DNA from: Pyxidicoccus xibeiensis
Lineage (GTDB): Bacteria; Myxococcota; Myxococcia; Myxococcales; Myxococcaceae
Assembly: GCF_024198175.1 (NCBI RefSeq)
Contig: NZ_JAJVKV010000023.1
Coordinates: 62,001 to 126,000 of the forward strand
DNA length: 64,000 bases
Direction: 5' to 3'
The translations under genes and the position numbers were made by a program. Shown piece after piece: positions 8,671 through 16,608 of the stretch. The stretch's first letter is position 1. Every line of letters starts with the position of its first letter. The notes beneath the pieces are model-generated. The model had not been told where the DNA came from, searched no databases, and worked only from the letters and a program-made list of their open reading frames with translations.

Positions 8671-8913
8671 TTACTTCTTGTGGGTGTTGATGTAGTTGAT
8701 GGCGTCGCCGACGGTCTTGATGTTCTCGGCCTCCTCGTCGGGGATTTCGACCTCGAACTCCTCCTCCATCGCCATCACGAGCTCCACGATGTCGAGGCTG
8801 TCCGCGCCAAGGTCCTCGATGAAGGACGACTCGGGCTTGATCTCGTCCTCTCCCACCCCGAGCTGGTCGGCGATGATGTTCTTGACCTTGGTCTCAATGG
8901 CTGACGTCGACAT
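8671..8913 (-). CDS. acpP: Acyl carrier protein
   Basis: 80-residue acidic protein. Ser39 in the DSLD motif (LGADSLDIVEL) is the phosphopantetheine attachment site. It carries acyl chains between FabD, FabH, FabG, FabF and PlsX, all encoded around it. I chose the ATG at 8913; the longer open frame upstream is an untranslated leader. A hairpin and a candidate promoter lie in the 105-bp gap after fabG, consistent with extra expression of this abundant protein. Confidence 0.97.
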   Translation of the reverse strand: MSTSAIETKVKNIIADQLGVGEDEIKPESSFIEDLGADSLDIVELVMAMEEEFEVEIPDEEAENIKTVGDAINYINTHKK

Positions 8914-8982
8914 ATGTGTAGAACCCTCCAGGAACCAGATAGGGGCCCGGAGGCTTCCCGGACCCTGATCGAAAGCCGGCGC

Positions 8983-9011
8983 GGTATATCCCACGCCCGG
9001 CGGCAATCCAA
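8983..9011 (-). promoter_or_regulatory. Candidate sigma-70 promoter for acpP-fabF
   Basis: On the minus strand TTGGAT and TATACC are separated by exactly 17 bp, about 70 bp upstream of the acpP start. A GC-rich stem (about 8947-8969) lies between promoter and gene. The -35 is weak, so this is a suggestion only. Confidence 0.3.
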
Positions 9012-9018
9012 CCTTGGG

Positions 9019-9768
9019 TTACATGTACATGCCGCCGTTGACCTTCAGGACCTCGCCGGTGATGTAGGACGCCCCGTCTCCCGCCAGGAAGAGGACGGCG
9101 CTGGCCACCTCCTCCGGGTTGCCCAGGCGCCCCAGGGGGATGCCCTCCAGCATCTTCTGGCGCAGTTCGTCATTCAGGTGGGACGTCATGTCCGTCCCGA
9201 TGAAGCCCGGGGAGACGGCGTTCACCCGGATGTTCCGGCTCGACAGCTCCCGGGACACGGACTTGGTCAGGCCGATGAGCCCCGCCTTGGAGGCCGAGTA
9301 GGCCGCCTGGCCACCATTGCCCATCTCCCCCACGACGGAGGTGATGTTGATGATGGCCCCGCCCCGCTGCTTCATCATGGGGCGGCTGGCGGCGCGGATG
9401 AGGGCGAAGGCGCCCTTGAGGTTGGTGTCCAGCTGCCGGTCCCAGTCCTCGTCCTTCACCCGCATCACGAGCCCGTCCACGGCCACGCCCGCGTTGTTGA
9501 CGAGCACGTCCAGCCGGCCGTGCGCCTTGACGACGCCGTCGATGGCGCTGGCGCAGGCGGCGGTGTCGGCCACGTCGAACTTCACGGCCTCCGCCCTGGC
9601 GCCCGCGGCCTGGATGAGGCCCAACGTCTCCTGGGCCGCCGCCTCGTTGCCCGCGTAGCTGATGACCACGGTGGAGGCGCCCGCCTTCGCGAAGGCCACC
9701 GCGCACGCCCGGCCGATGCCGCGCGAGCCGCCCGTCACCAGCACGACCTTGTCCTTGAACCCGCTCAT
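9019..9768 (-). CDS. fabG: 3-oxoacyl-ACP reductase
   Basis: 249-residue short-chain dehydrogenase. The Rossmann motif TGGSRGIGRA binds NADPH. NNAG and the catalytic YSASKAG (Tyr, Lys) are present, and the C-terminal ITGEVLKVNGGMYM is typical of FabG. It reduces 3-oxoacyl-ACP in fatty-acid elongation. It starts at ATG 9768, four bases after the fabD stop. Confidence 0.96.
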   Translation of the reverse strand: MSGFKDKVVLVTGGSRGIGRACAVAFAKAGASTVVISYAGNEAAAQETLGLIQAAGARAEAVKFDVADTAACASAIDGVVKAHGRLDVLVNNAGVAVDGLVMRVKDEDWDRQLDTNLKGAFALIRAASRPMMKQRGGAIINITSVVGEMGNGGQAAYSASKAGLIGLTKSVSRELSSRNIRVNAVSPGFIGTDMTSHLNDELRQKMLEGIPLGRLGNPEEVASAVLFLAGDGASYITGEVLKVNGGMYM

Positions 9769-9772
9769 GCGC

Positions 9773-10705
9773 TCACCCCAGCGCCGCGAGGACCTTCTCC
9801 AGGCCCGCGGCGTCTTCCACGTTGAACGTTTCGATGTCCTTGGTGATGCGCTTGACCAGGCCGCACAGCACCTTGCCCGGCCCCAGCTCCACCACGCGGG
9901 TGACGCCCTCGGCCTTCAGCGCCTCCACGCACTCGATCCAGCGCACCGGCGAGCTCACCTGCTCCAAGAGCAGCGGGACGATGCGCGAGGCGTCCGCGTT
10001 GGGACGGGCCTCCACGTTGCTCACCACCGGCACCGAGGGGGCCTTCACCTGGACGCGGCCCAGCACCTCGGCCAGCCGGGGCTTCACCGGCTCCATCAGG
10101 GCGCAGTGGAAGGGGGCGGACACCGGTAGCGGCATCACCCGCTTGGCGCCGGCCTCCTTGCACTTCACCCCGGCGCGCTCCACCGCCGCGGCGTCCCCGG
10201 CGATGACCGTCTGCTCGGGCGAGTTGTAGTTGGCGGGGGCCACCACCTGGCCCTCGGCCGCCGCGTCACAGGCCGCCTTCACCTTCTGGGGCTCCAGGCC
10301 CAGGATGGCGGCCATGGCGCCCACGCCCGCGGGCACCGCCTCCTGCATGAAGGTGCCGCGCGCGCGCACCGCCCGGGCCGCGTCCCCCAGGGACAGGGCG
10401 CCGGCGGCCACCAGCGCGGAGTACTCGCCCAGCGAGTGCCCCGCCACGAAGGCCGGCACGGGCCCCCGCTTGGAGAAGACGGCGTGCGCCGCCACCGACA
10501 CGGTCAGGATGGCCGGCTGGGTGTTGGCCGTCAGCTTCAGCGCGTCTTCCGGGCCCTCGAAGCACAGGGTGGACAGCTTCTCTCCCAGCGCCTCGTCCGC
10601 CGCCTCGAAGACGGCCCGGGCCTCCGGGAACTTCTCGAACAGGTCCCTGCCCATCCCCACGGCCTGGCTGCCCTGCCCGGGAAACACGAACGCGACCTTC
10701 GCCAT
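9773..10705 (-). CDS. fabD: Malonyl-CoA:ACP transacylase
   Basis: 310 residues. The N-terminal FVFPGQGSQAVGMG and the nucleophile elbow GHSLGEYSAL (active-site Ser) define the family, with the partner His in the PFHCALM motif. It loads malonyl groups onto AcpP. The ATG at 10705 is preceded by GGCGGAG. It lies between fabH and fabG. Confidence 0.96.
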   Translation of the reverse strand: MAKVAFVFPGQGSQAVGMGRDLFEKFPEARAVFEAADEALGEKLSTLCFEGPEDALKLTANTQPAILTVSVAAHAVFSKRGPVPAFVAGHSLGEYSALVAAGALSLGDAARAVRARGTFMQEAVPAGVGAMAAILGLEPQKVKAACDAAAEGQVVAPANYNSPEQTVIAGDAAAVERAGVKCKEAGAKRVMPLPVSAPFHCALMEPVKPRLAEVLGRVQVKAPSVPVVSNVEARPNADASRIVPLLLEQVSSPVRWIECVEALKAEGVTRVVELGPGKVLCGLVKRITKDIETFNVEDAAGLEKVLAALG

Positions 10706-10750
10706 TGCGATCTCCGCCTCCTGAAACCGTCAGTCCCGAAAAGCCGTCCA

Positions 10751-11734
10751 CTACCAGCGCACGACGGCGCTGCCCCACGTCATGCCCGCTCCAATCGCCA
10801 TCATCGCGATGACCTGCCCGCGCTGGAGCTTCCCGGCGCGGTGGGCCTCGTCCAGCGTCATGGGCAACGAGGCGGACGACGTGTTGCCGTACTTGTGCAG
10901 GTTCAGCCAGCACTTGTCTCGCGGAATCTCCAGCCGCTCGAGCGCGGCGTCCAGGATGCGGGCATTGGCCTGGTGGGCGATGACGTGGTCCACCTGCCCC
11001 GGGACCAGGCCGTGCGTCGCCAGCGCCTCCTGGGTGGACTCCACCAGCGCGCGCACCGCGAACCGGAACACCTCACGCCCGTTCATGTGCAGCGTGTTCA
11101 GCCGCGCCCGCACTGCTTCCTCCGTCATGGGCGTGCGCGAGCCGCCCCCGGGGATGGTGATGAGCTCCGCCAGCCCTCCGTCCGAGTGCAGGTGGGTGGA
11201 GAGGATGCCGCGCTCCGCGTCGTCGCCGGGCGACAGCACCATGGCCCCGGCCCCATCGCCGAAGAGGATGCAGGTGTTGCGGTCGTCCGGGTTCACCACC
11301 CGGCTGAGCAGCTCCGCGCCGATGACGAGCGCCTTGCGCACCTGCCCGGAGCGGATGAACTGGTCCGCCACGCTCATGGCGTACAGCGAGCCGGCGCACG
11401 CGGCGCCCACGTCGAAGGCGAAGGCCCGCCGCGCGCCCAGCTTCGCCTGGACGAAGGCCGCGCACGACGGCATGGGCATGTCCGCCGTAATCGTGCCCAC
11501 CACGATGAGGTCCAGCTCCTCCGGCGCCACGCCCGCCATGTCCAGCGCGCGGCGCGCGGCGTGGACGGCCATGTCGCTGGTGGCTTCGTCAGGGGCGGCC
11601 TGGCGGCGCTCCTGGATGCCGGTGCGCTCGCGAATCCACGAGTCCGAGGTGTCGACGCGCTTCTCGAGCTCGTGGTTGGTGATGACCCGGGAGGGGGCGT
11701 AGGAGCCGGTTCCGATGATGTGCGTGCATGCCAC
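10751..11734 (-). CDS. fabH: 3-oxoacyl-ACP synthase III (FabH)
   Basis: 327 residues. It initiates fatty-acid synthesis from acyl-CoA and malonyl-ACP; in myxobacteria the family often also accepts branched starters (established for the group, not shown here). The triad is Cys in GAACAGSLYAM, His in IAHQANARIL and Asn in YGNTSSAS. The start is GTG 11734 (VACTHIIGTGSYAPS), with TGGAGA upstream. The ORF continues upstream to an ATG at 11773, but those 13 residues do not look conserved. Confidence 0.95.
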   Translation of the reverse strand: MACTHIIGTGSYAPSRVITNHELEKRVDTSDSWIRERTGIQERRQAAPDEATSDMAVHAARRALDMAGVAPEELDLIVVGTITADMPMPSCAAFVQAKLGARRAFAFDVGAACAGSLYAMSVADQFIRSGQVRKALVIGAELLSRVVNPDDRNTCILFGDGAGAMVLSPGDDAERGILSTHLHSDGGLAELITIPGGGSRTPMTEEAVRARLNTLHMNGREVFRFAVRALVESTQEALATHGLVPGQVDHVIAHQANARILDAALERLEIPRDKCWLNLHKYGNTSSASLPMTLDEAHRAGKLQRGQVIAMMAIGAGMTWGSAVVRW

Positions 11735-11790
11735 GAGGGTTCTCCAGAGGGAGAGACGTCCGTCGGAACCCAACGCCCGGGGCCCGCTCT

Positions 11791-12852
11791 CTAATCGGGA
11801 ACGGCCTCGTCTGTCGCCTTTTTTCCCCTCTGGTGAGTAGGGAGCCAGACACTGGCCCGCTCAATGCAGCGCGTCAGCTCGTCCTGGACGCCGCCCTCCG
11901 CCATGGCCAGCGCCGCCGCCAGCGCGTTGTGGAGGGCGCGGGGAGTCGAGCGGCCATGCGCCACGATTCCCACCCCCTGGATGCCCAGCAGTGGAGCGCC
12001 GCCATACTCCGCGTAGTCCACCACCCGGCGCAGGCCGGCCAGGGCGGGCTGGAGCAGCATCGCGCCCACCTTCTCCGCCAGGCCGCCCCGCTTCTCGATT
12101 GCCTGGCGCAAGAGGCCGATGACGCCCATGCCCACGCCCTCGGACGTCTTGAGGACGACGTTGCCGGTGAAGCCGTCGGTGACGACCACCTGCACGTCAC
12201 CGGAGAAGAGGTCCTTGCCCTCCACGTAGCCCACGAAGTCCAGGTCCGACTGGCGCAGCAGCTCGCTGGCCTCGCGGGTGAGGGGCGTCCCCTTTGAGGG
12301 CTCCTCTCCATTGGAGAGCACCGCCACCCGGGGCCGGGGCACGCCCAGGCGGGCGCGCACGTACGCCTCGCCCATGACGGCGAACTGGGCCAGGTGCGAG
12401 GGGCGGCAGTCCACGTTGGCGCCCGCGTCCAGCAGCAGGCAGCGCCCCCCGCCCTTGAGGGCCGGGAAGAGCGTGGCGATGGCCGGCCGCTCCACCCCGG
12501 GCAGCCGCCCCAGCGTCAGCAGCCCGCCCGCCATGACGGCGCCGGAGTTGCCCGCGGACACCAGCGCGTCCGCCTTCCCCTCCCGCACCAGCTCGAAGCC
12601 CACCCTCAGGGACGAGTCCCGCTTGCGGCGGAAGGCCGAGGACGCGTGCTCGTCCATCTCCACCACCTCCGAGGCATGGTGTACGTGGAGGTTGGCGGGC
12701 GGCCGGGCACGCGCCAGCAGCGGGGCCAGCTTCTCCCGGTCTCCCACCAGCAGCACCTGGTGCTCCCGGTGCGCCCGCGCGAAGAGCACCGCGCCCTCCA
12801 CGGGGGCGGCGGGGGCGAGATCGCCGCCCATGGCATCCAGCACCAGCCTCAT
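11791..12852 (-). CDS. plsX: Phosphate acyltransferase PlsX
   Basis: 353 residues. It converts acyl-ACP to acyl-phosphate, linking the fab genes to phospholipid synthesis with PlsY. Recognisable motifs are LVLDAMGGDLAP at the N-terminus, VSAGNSGAVMAG, LLDAGANVDCRP and VVTDGFTGNVVLK. The ATG at 12852 precedes the canonical start; the upstream open frame is not conserved. The C-terminus is ~30 residues longer than usual, basic and probably flexible. It is the first gene of the minus-strand fab operon here. Confidence 0.96.
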   Translation of the reverse strand: MRLVLDAMGGDLAPAAPVEGAVLFARAHREHQVLLVGDREKLAPLLARARPPANLHVHHASEVVEMDEHASSAFRRKRDSSLRVGFELVREGKADALVSAGNSGAVMAGGLLTLGRLPGVERPAIATLFPALKGGGRCLLLDAGANVDCRPSHLAQFAVMGEAYVRARLGVPRPRVAVLSNGEEPSKGTPLTREASELLRQSDLDFVGYVEGKDLFSGDVQVVVTDGFTGNVVLKTSEGVGMGVIGLLRQAIEKRGGLAEKVGAMLLQPALAGLRRVVDYAEYGGAPLLGIQGVGIVAHGRSTPRALHNALAAALAMAEGGVQDELTRCIERASVWLPTHQRGKKATDEAVPD

Positions 12853-13319
12853 CCCCGCCCTCCCCACGTCTGCCTGCTCGCCATGCGATTCCCGGTTTCC
12901 GGCCCTCGCCTCCGGGGCACGGGCGGCGCGCAGCACACCAGGAACCCCCCAGGGGGGCAACGACTGCCTTGCCCCGGCGGGTAGAGGCGAGGCCCCCCGC
13001 CGGGCTGGAGAGAAATGAGCCCCTCCTTTCGGGCGTTGTCACCGGCGCCACCTGGAGGTAGGAGGGTGCGCGGCCCGGGGATGGCAGATCGCGCTCGGGG
13101 CCGTGGAAGGCGCATTGACTCGGGGGCTGCGAGCCGCTAGGGTCCGCCGCCTTCCGAAGCCGGACAGGGAGTACGGGAGCCCTCGGGCGACCCCTCCAGA
13201 CCGGTGTCGGGCATAGAGTGTTGCGCAGGCAGCCGGGGACCCCGGCACAGCGCTTGAGACATTGGACTCAACCGGTCCGGATTCAACGCTCCGGGTTGGC
13301 GTCGATACAGAGGTGAGCC
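12853..13319. other. 467-bp divergent intergenic region plsX/rpmF
   Basis: No convincing gene. It should hold the minus-strand promoter for plsX-fab and the plus-strand promoter for rpmF (see 13115-13143). A dyad TTGAG-N8-CTCAA lies at about 13253-13270. Short ORFs here have no family resemblance that I can see. Confidence 0.5.
13115..13143 (+). promoter_or_regulatory. Candidate sigma-70 promoter for rpmF
   Basis: TTGACT-N17-TAGGGT, about 175 bp upstream of the rpmF GTG. The -35 matches consensus at five of six positions and the spacing is optimal, but the -10 is weak. Confidence 0.35.
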
Positions 13320-13508
13320 GTGGGTGTCCCCAAGAAGCGTACTTCGAAGATGCGTCGCGACCGCCGCCGCGCGGCCAACAGCAACCTGCGCGTCGCCGTG
13401 CAGGTGACCAAGTGCCCCAACTGCAAGGAGCCGGTGATGCCTCACCGCGCCTGCAGCGCTTGCGGCCAGTACAAGGGCCGCGAGGTGCAGCCCCAGGTCA
13501 ACGCCTAG
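13320..13508 (+). CDS. rpmF: 50S ribosomal protein L32
   Basis: 62 residues beginning GVPKKRTSKMRRDRRR, the standard L32 N-terminus. It has a zinc-ribbon pair CPNC and CSAC towards the C-terminus. Start is GTG, preceded by GAGGTGAG. It is on the plus strand, whereas plsX and the DUF177 gene, its usual operon partners, are on the minus strand. It therefore needs its own promoter and terminator, and both can be suggested. Confidence 0.97.
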   Translation: MGVPKKRTSKMRRDRRRAANSNLRVAVQVTKCPNCKEPVMPHRACSACGQYKGREVQPQVNA

Positions 13509-13519
13509 TCCCAGCCACA

Positions 13520-13541
13520 CCGGCGCCTCCCCTGGCGCCGG
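13520..13541 (+). terminator. Hairpin after rpmF
   Basis: Perfect 8-bp stem CCGGCGCC/GGCGCCGG with a 6-nt loop, 12 bp after the rpmF stop. There is no strong T-tract. It is probably part of a double terminator with the hairpin at 13550-13585. Confidence 0.5.
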
Positions 13542-13549
13542 AAGCACGA

Positions 13550-13585
13550 AGGGCCGCGCCTCCTGCTGCTGGAGGTCGCGGCCCT
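13550..13585. terminator. Bidirectional hairpin between rpmF and the DUF177 gene
   Basis: The arms AGGGCCGCG..CTCC and GGAGG.CGCGGCCCT form a ~14-bp stem with one bulge and a 7-nt loop. It lies between the convergent ends of rpmF and the DUF177 gene and could serve both. Confidence 0.6.
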
Positions 13586-13640
13586 CGTCATTTCCAGCCG
13601 TGAAGCACGGCGGCCCCTGCCCCGCGGGCCGCCTCGGACG

Positions 13641-14246
13641 TCAGTTGTCCAGCTTGATGTTCTTCAGCGCGGCCAGGCGCGGGTCCACGGGCTTCGTCTC
13701 GCACGAGCACTTCGCCTCGTTCCAGTTGATGCCGCACTGCGGGCACAGCCCCTTGCAGTCCTCGCGGCAGACCGCGTTCATCGGCATGGCCAGCAGCAGC
13801 TGCTCCCGGACGATGGGGTCCAGGTCGATGGTCTTCCCGTCGAAGACCTCCTCGTCCGCGTCCTCCAGCTCGAACGAGCCGCCCACCTCTCCCTGGGCGC
13901 GCTCCTTCTTCTCCATGGCGGACTCGTCCTCCTTCTTCAGGAAGTCGTCGCCACGCACCAGCGACTCCGGCACCAGGTTGAGGGTGAAGGACACCGGCAC
14001 CTTCATGTCCACCGGGCCCAGGCAGCGCTTGCACTCGCTGGTGACGTGGGCCGAGAACTGGCCCTCCAGCAGCACGCCGCCGCTCACCTTGCGCAGGGAC
14101 GCCTTCAGGGTGGCGGGACTCGCCGCCCGGAAGCCGGTGTCGTCGCCGGAGTCCGCGCCGCTCAGTGCGTCACCGAGCAGCTTGAGGGCGATGGGCTCCT
14201 CCAGCTTGAGCCCTGTCTCCTTGATTTGTTCAATCTTTACGAGCAT
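13641..14246 (-). CDS. DUF177 (YceD-like) protein
   Basis: 201 residues. The N-terminal half has the DUF177 motif CKRCLGPVDMKV. The C-terminal half has the conserved Cys cluster CREDCKGLCPQCG followed by CSC, probably binding metal. Family members usually lie directly upstream of rpmF and are implicated in 23S rRNA/ribosome maturation (known for YceD/DUF177). Here the neighbour is convergent instead of co-directional. The start ATG at 14246 fits the family (MLVKIEQIKETGL). Confidence 0.88.
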   Translation of the reverse strand: MLVKIEQIKETGLKLEEPIALKLLGDALSGADSGDDTGFRAASPATLKASLRKVSGGVLLEGQFSAHVTSECKRCLGPVDMKVPVSFTLNLVPESLVRGDDFLKKEDESAMEKKERAQGEVGGSFELEDADEEVFDGKTIDLDPIVREQLLLAMPMNAVCREDCKGLCPQCGINWNEAKCSCETKPVDPRLAALKNIKLDN

Positions 14247-14407
14247 TTACGCGAATTCCAGGCAAAAAGGGCGGGCAACATAGAGGGCGGGCCCTCCAGC
14301 GTCAACACGCCCCTGTCCAACGCCGCCACGAAGATGTCACCCCTCCGTCACCCGCCGCGGGTGCCCTTCGTGGAATCTCTCCATAACGCTTTGATAGGGT
14401 CGGTTTG

Positions 14408-15331
14408 ATGCACGGGCATGGCAGGTGGTCTCGCGTAGGGGTCCTCCTCCTGGTGGTGGGCCTGGGAGCCCCGCCGGCGTGGACGCGGCCCCTCTTCCCC
14501 ACGCCTGTCCGCTCGCAGCTCGGGCCGGCGAGCCCGGAGCTCACCCGGGCACGCGCGCAGATAGACGCTGGCGAGTTCGAGGAGGCCCGGCGCACGCTGC
14601 TGGCCGGCCTGGACTCGGCCGACCTCACGGACGACCAGCTGGTGGAGCTCTACCGGCTGCTGGGCCTCACCGCGCTCTACCTGGGCGACGAGGCGCAGGC
14701 GCGCGAGGCCTACGAGAAGCTGCTCCAGGCGCGGCCGGACTACGAGCTGCCCCGCGGCGCCCCGCCGAAGCTCCGCGCGCTCTACGCGCGCATCAAGGAG
14801 GACATCAAGAGCCGCCGCGTCCGCCCCGTCACCCTGGACGTGGACCCGATTCCGGACCCTCCCGGCGGCGAGCCGGTGGTGGTGGATGCCACCATCCAGG
14901 AGCTGGCGCTGGGGGCCCGCGCCCGCATCTTCTACCGGCGCGCCGGGGACGTGCCCTTCAACTCCGTGGACTTCGTGCGCGAGCGCGGCGGCACGGAGCG
15001 CTACCGCGCGGTGCTGCCCGCGTACGACGTACCCGCCGAGCCCGAGCCCTACGAGGTGGAGTACTACTTCGAGGTGGCGGACGCGGCCCAGCGCCGGCTC
15101 GCGGGCCGGGGTGACTCGTTCCAGCCGCTGGTGTTCCAGGTGGCGCCCCAGGCTTCCGCCGCGCCCGCCGCCGAGGTCTCCTCCGGACGCCCCTGGTACA
15201 AGAGCCCGTGGCTGTGGGTCGCCGTGGGCGCGGTGGCCATCGGCGGCACGGCGGGCGTGGTGGCCCTCTCCTCCTCCGAGGAGCGTGGCCGCGTCCCCAT
15301 CACCATCCGCGTGGACCCCGCCTCGCCATGA
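14408..15331 (+). CDS. Exported TPR-like protein with C-terminal membrane anchor
   Basis: 307 residues, function not recognised. A signal peptide or anchor (VGVLLLVVGLG) comes first. A TPR-like helical pair follows at about residues 45-110 (ARAQIDAGEFEEARRTL, AREAYEKLLQARPDY), then a beta-rich middle domain and a C-terminal transmembrane helix (LWVAVGAVAIGGTAGVVAL). This architecture is common in myxobacterial proteins of unknown function. The ATG at 14408 is preferred to the TTG immediately before it. Its stop overlaps the start of the following lipoprotein gene (ATGA), so the two probably act together. Confidence 0.65.
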   Translation: MHGHGRWSRVGVLLLVVGLGAPPAWTRPLFPTPVRSQLGPASPELTRARAQIDAGEFEEARRTLLAGLDSADLTDDQLVELYRLLGLTALYLGDEAQAREAYEKLLQARPDYELPRGAPPKLRALYARIKEDIKSRRVRPVTLDVDPIPDPPGGEPVVVDATIQELALGARARIFYRRAGDVPFNSVDFVRERGGTERYRAVLPAYDVPAEPEPYEVEYYFEVADAAQRRLAGRGDSFQPLVFQVAPQASAAPAAEVSSGRPWYKSPWLWVAVGAVAIGGTAGVVALSSSEERGRVPITIRVDPASP

Positions 15332-15831
15332 GCCCCCGCCTCCCGACCTCCCTGCTCCTCCTCGCGCTGTCCGCGTGTGGCTCCGGCGCCGCGCCCGCCG
15401 GCCGCTTCGGCCTGGAGGTGGTGATGGAGCGCGCCGTCGCCACCGAGCTGACCGCGCTCCAGGTCGCCGTCCTCACCAGGGGCTCCAGCCGCAGCTGCAC
15501 GGAGCTGCAGCGCACCTGCCTGTCCACCCAGGTGAAGCGCGAGGACCTGGTGGTGCTGGAGGACGCGGACGGCAACGAGGGCCGCGCGCTGCGCTTCCCG
15601 GTGGACCTGGCGGCGCTGCAGTCCGGCGCGGGCCTGGACCTGGCGGTGGACATCCCCGTGGGCCGCGACTACGCGCTCGTCATCGAAGCGGTGGCCCCCG
15701 GGAGCCCTCCGCGCTTCCTGGGCAGCTCCTGCAACTACCTCAAGGTGGTCAACGCCGGTGACAACGCGGCGGTGATTGCCGCGCCCCTGACGCTGACCGA
15801 GAAGGACTGCGACCCGTCCATCGCTCCCTGA
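15328..15831 (+). CDS. Putative lipoprotein of unknown function
   Basis: 167 residues with a type II signal peptide ending in the lipobox LSAC (Cys about residue 17). The mature part has four further Cys residues (SRSCTEL, RTCLST, SSCNY, KDCDP) that could form two disulfides in the envelope. No family is recognised. Translational overlap with the upstream TPR-like gene suggests a pair at the cell envelope. Confidence 0.7.
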   Translation: MSPRLPTSLLLLALSACGSGAAPAGRFGLEVVMERAVATELTALQVAVLTRGSSRSCTELQRTCLSTQVKREDLVVLEDADGNEGRALRFPVDLAALQSGAGLDLAVDIPVGRDYALVIEAVAPGSPPRFLGSSCNYLKVVNAGDNAAVIAAPLTLTEKDCDPSIAP

Positions 15832-15845
15832 GCCGGCGGGCATCC

Positions 15846-15864
15846 GGACTCCCGCGAGGAGTCC
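15846..15864. other. Perfect 7-bp stem-loop upstream of the PhoB-like gene
   Basis: GGACTCC-CGCGA-GGAGTCC, 15 bp after the lipoprotein stop and 43 bp before the response-regulator start. It could be a terminator stem without a T-tract or an operator. Confidence 0.35.
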
Positions 15865-15907
15865 TCGCAGCACACGCTATGGAAGAAGGACTTTCGAGAG
15901 GACCTTC

Positions 15908-16588
15908 ATGACGCGCATCCTCATCATCGAGGACGAGCAGGATCTCGCCGGGCTCGTCGACTACAACCTCCGCGCCGCGGGCTTCGAGACGGAGACGGCC
16001 AACACCGGCGCGGGCGGCCTGGCCCGTGCCCGCGCCACCCCGCCGGACCTGGTGCTGCTGGACCTGATGCTGCCGGACGTGGCGGGCGGCGAGGTGCTGC
16101 GCATGCTCAAGCAGGACCCGGAGCTGCGAAAGACGTCCGTCATCATCGTCAGCGCCAAGGGGCAGGAGTCGGACCGTGTCCAGGGACTGGAGCTGGGCGC
16201 GGACGACTACGTGGTGAAGCCCTTCTCCGTCCGCGAGCTCCTCCTGCGCGTCAAGGCGGTGCTGCGCCGCACGGACGCGGAGGAAGGGCCGGCGGCGGTG
16301 CTGGGCGCGGGGGACATCGTCCTGGACACGTCGCGCCACCAGGTGCGCGTGAAGGGCGAGGAGGTGGTGCTCACCGCCCTGGAGTTCCGCCTGCTGCGCA
16401 CGCTGCTGGAGCGCAGTGACCGCGTGCAGACGCGCGAGGTGCTCCTGTCCGACGTCTGGGGCATCCAGGCGGAAATCCACACCCGCACCGTGGACACGCA
16501 CATCAAGCGGCTGCGCGAGAAGCTGGGCCCCGCTGGCGACATCATCGAGACGGTGCGCGGCGTGGGCTACAAGCTCAGCCCTCCGTAG
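15908..16588 (+). CDS. PhoB/OmpR-family response regulator
   Basis: 226 residues. The receiver domain has Asp52 in LLDLMLPD and DDYVVKPFSVREL. The C-terminal winged-helix DNA-binding domain contains LTALEFRLLRTLLE, RTVDTHIKRLREKLG and VRGVGYKL. It is followed after 20 bp by its histidine kinase. It closely resembles the second regulator at 20960, suggesting paralogues that share phosphate-type signalling. The assignment to PhoB itself is inference from context. Confidence 0.92.
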   Translation: MTRILIIEDEQDLAGLVDYNLRAAGFETETANTGAGGLARARATPPDLVLLDLMLPDVAGGEVLRMLKQDPELRKTSVIIVSAKGQESDRVQGLELGADDYVVKPFSVRELLLRVKAVLRRTDAEEGPAAVLGAGDIVLDTSRHQVRVKGEEVVLTALEFRLLRTLLERSDRVQTREVLLSDVWGIQAEIHTRTVDTHIKRLREKLGPAGDIIETVRGVGYKLSPP

Positions 16589-16608
16589 CGCCAAGGACGC
16601 CCCTGGCC

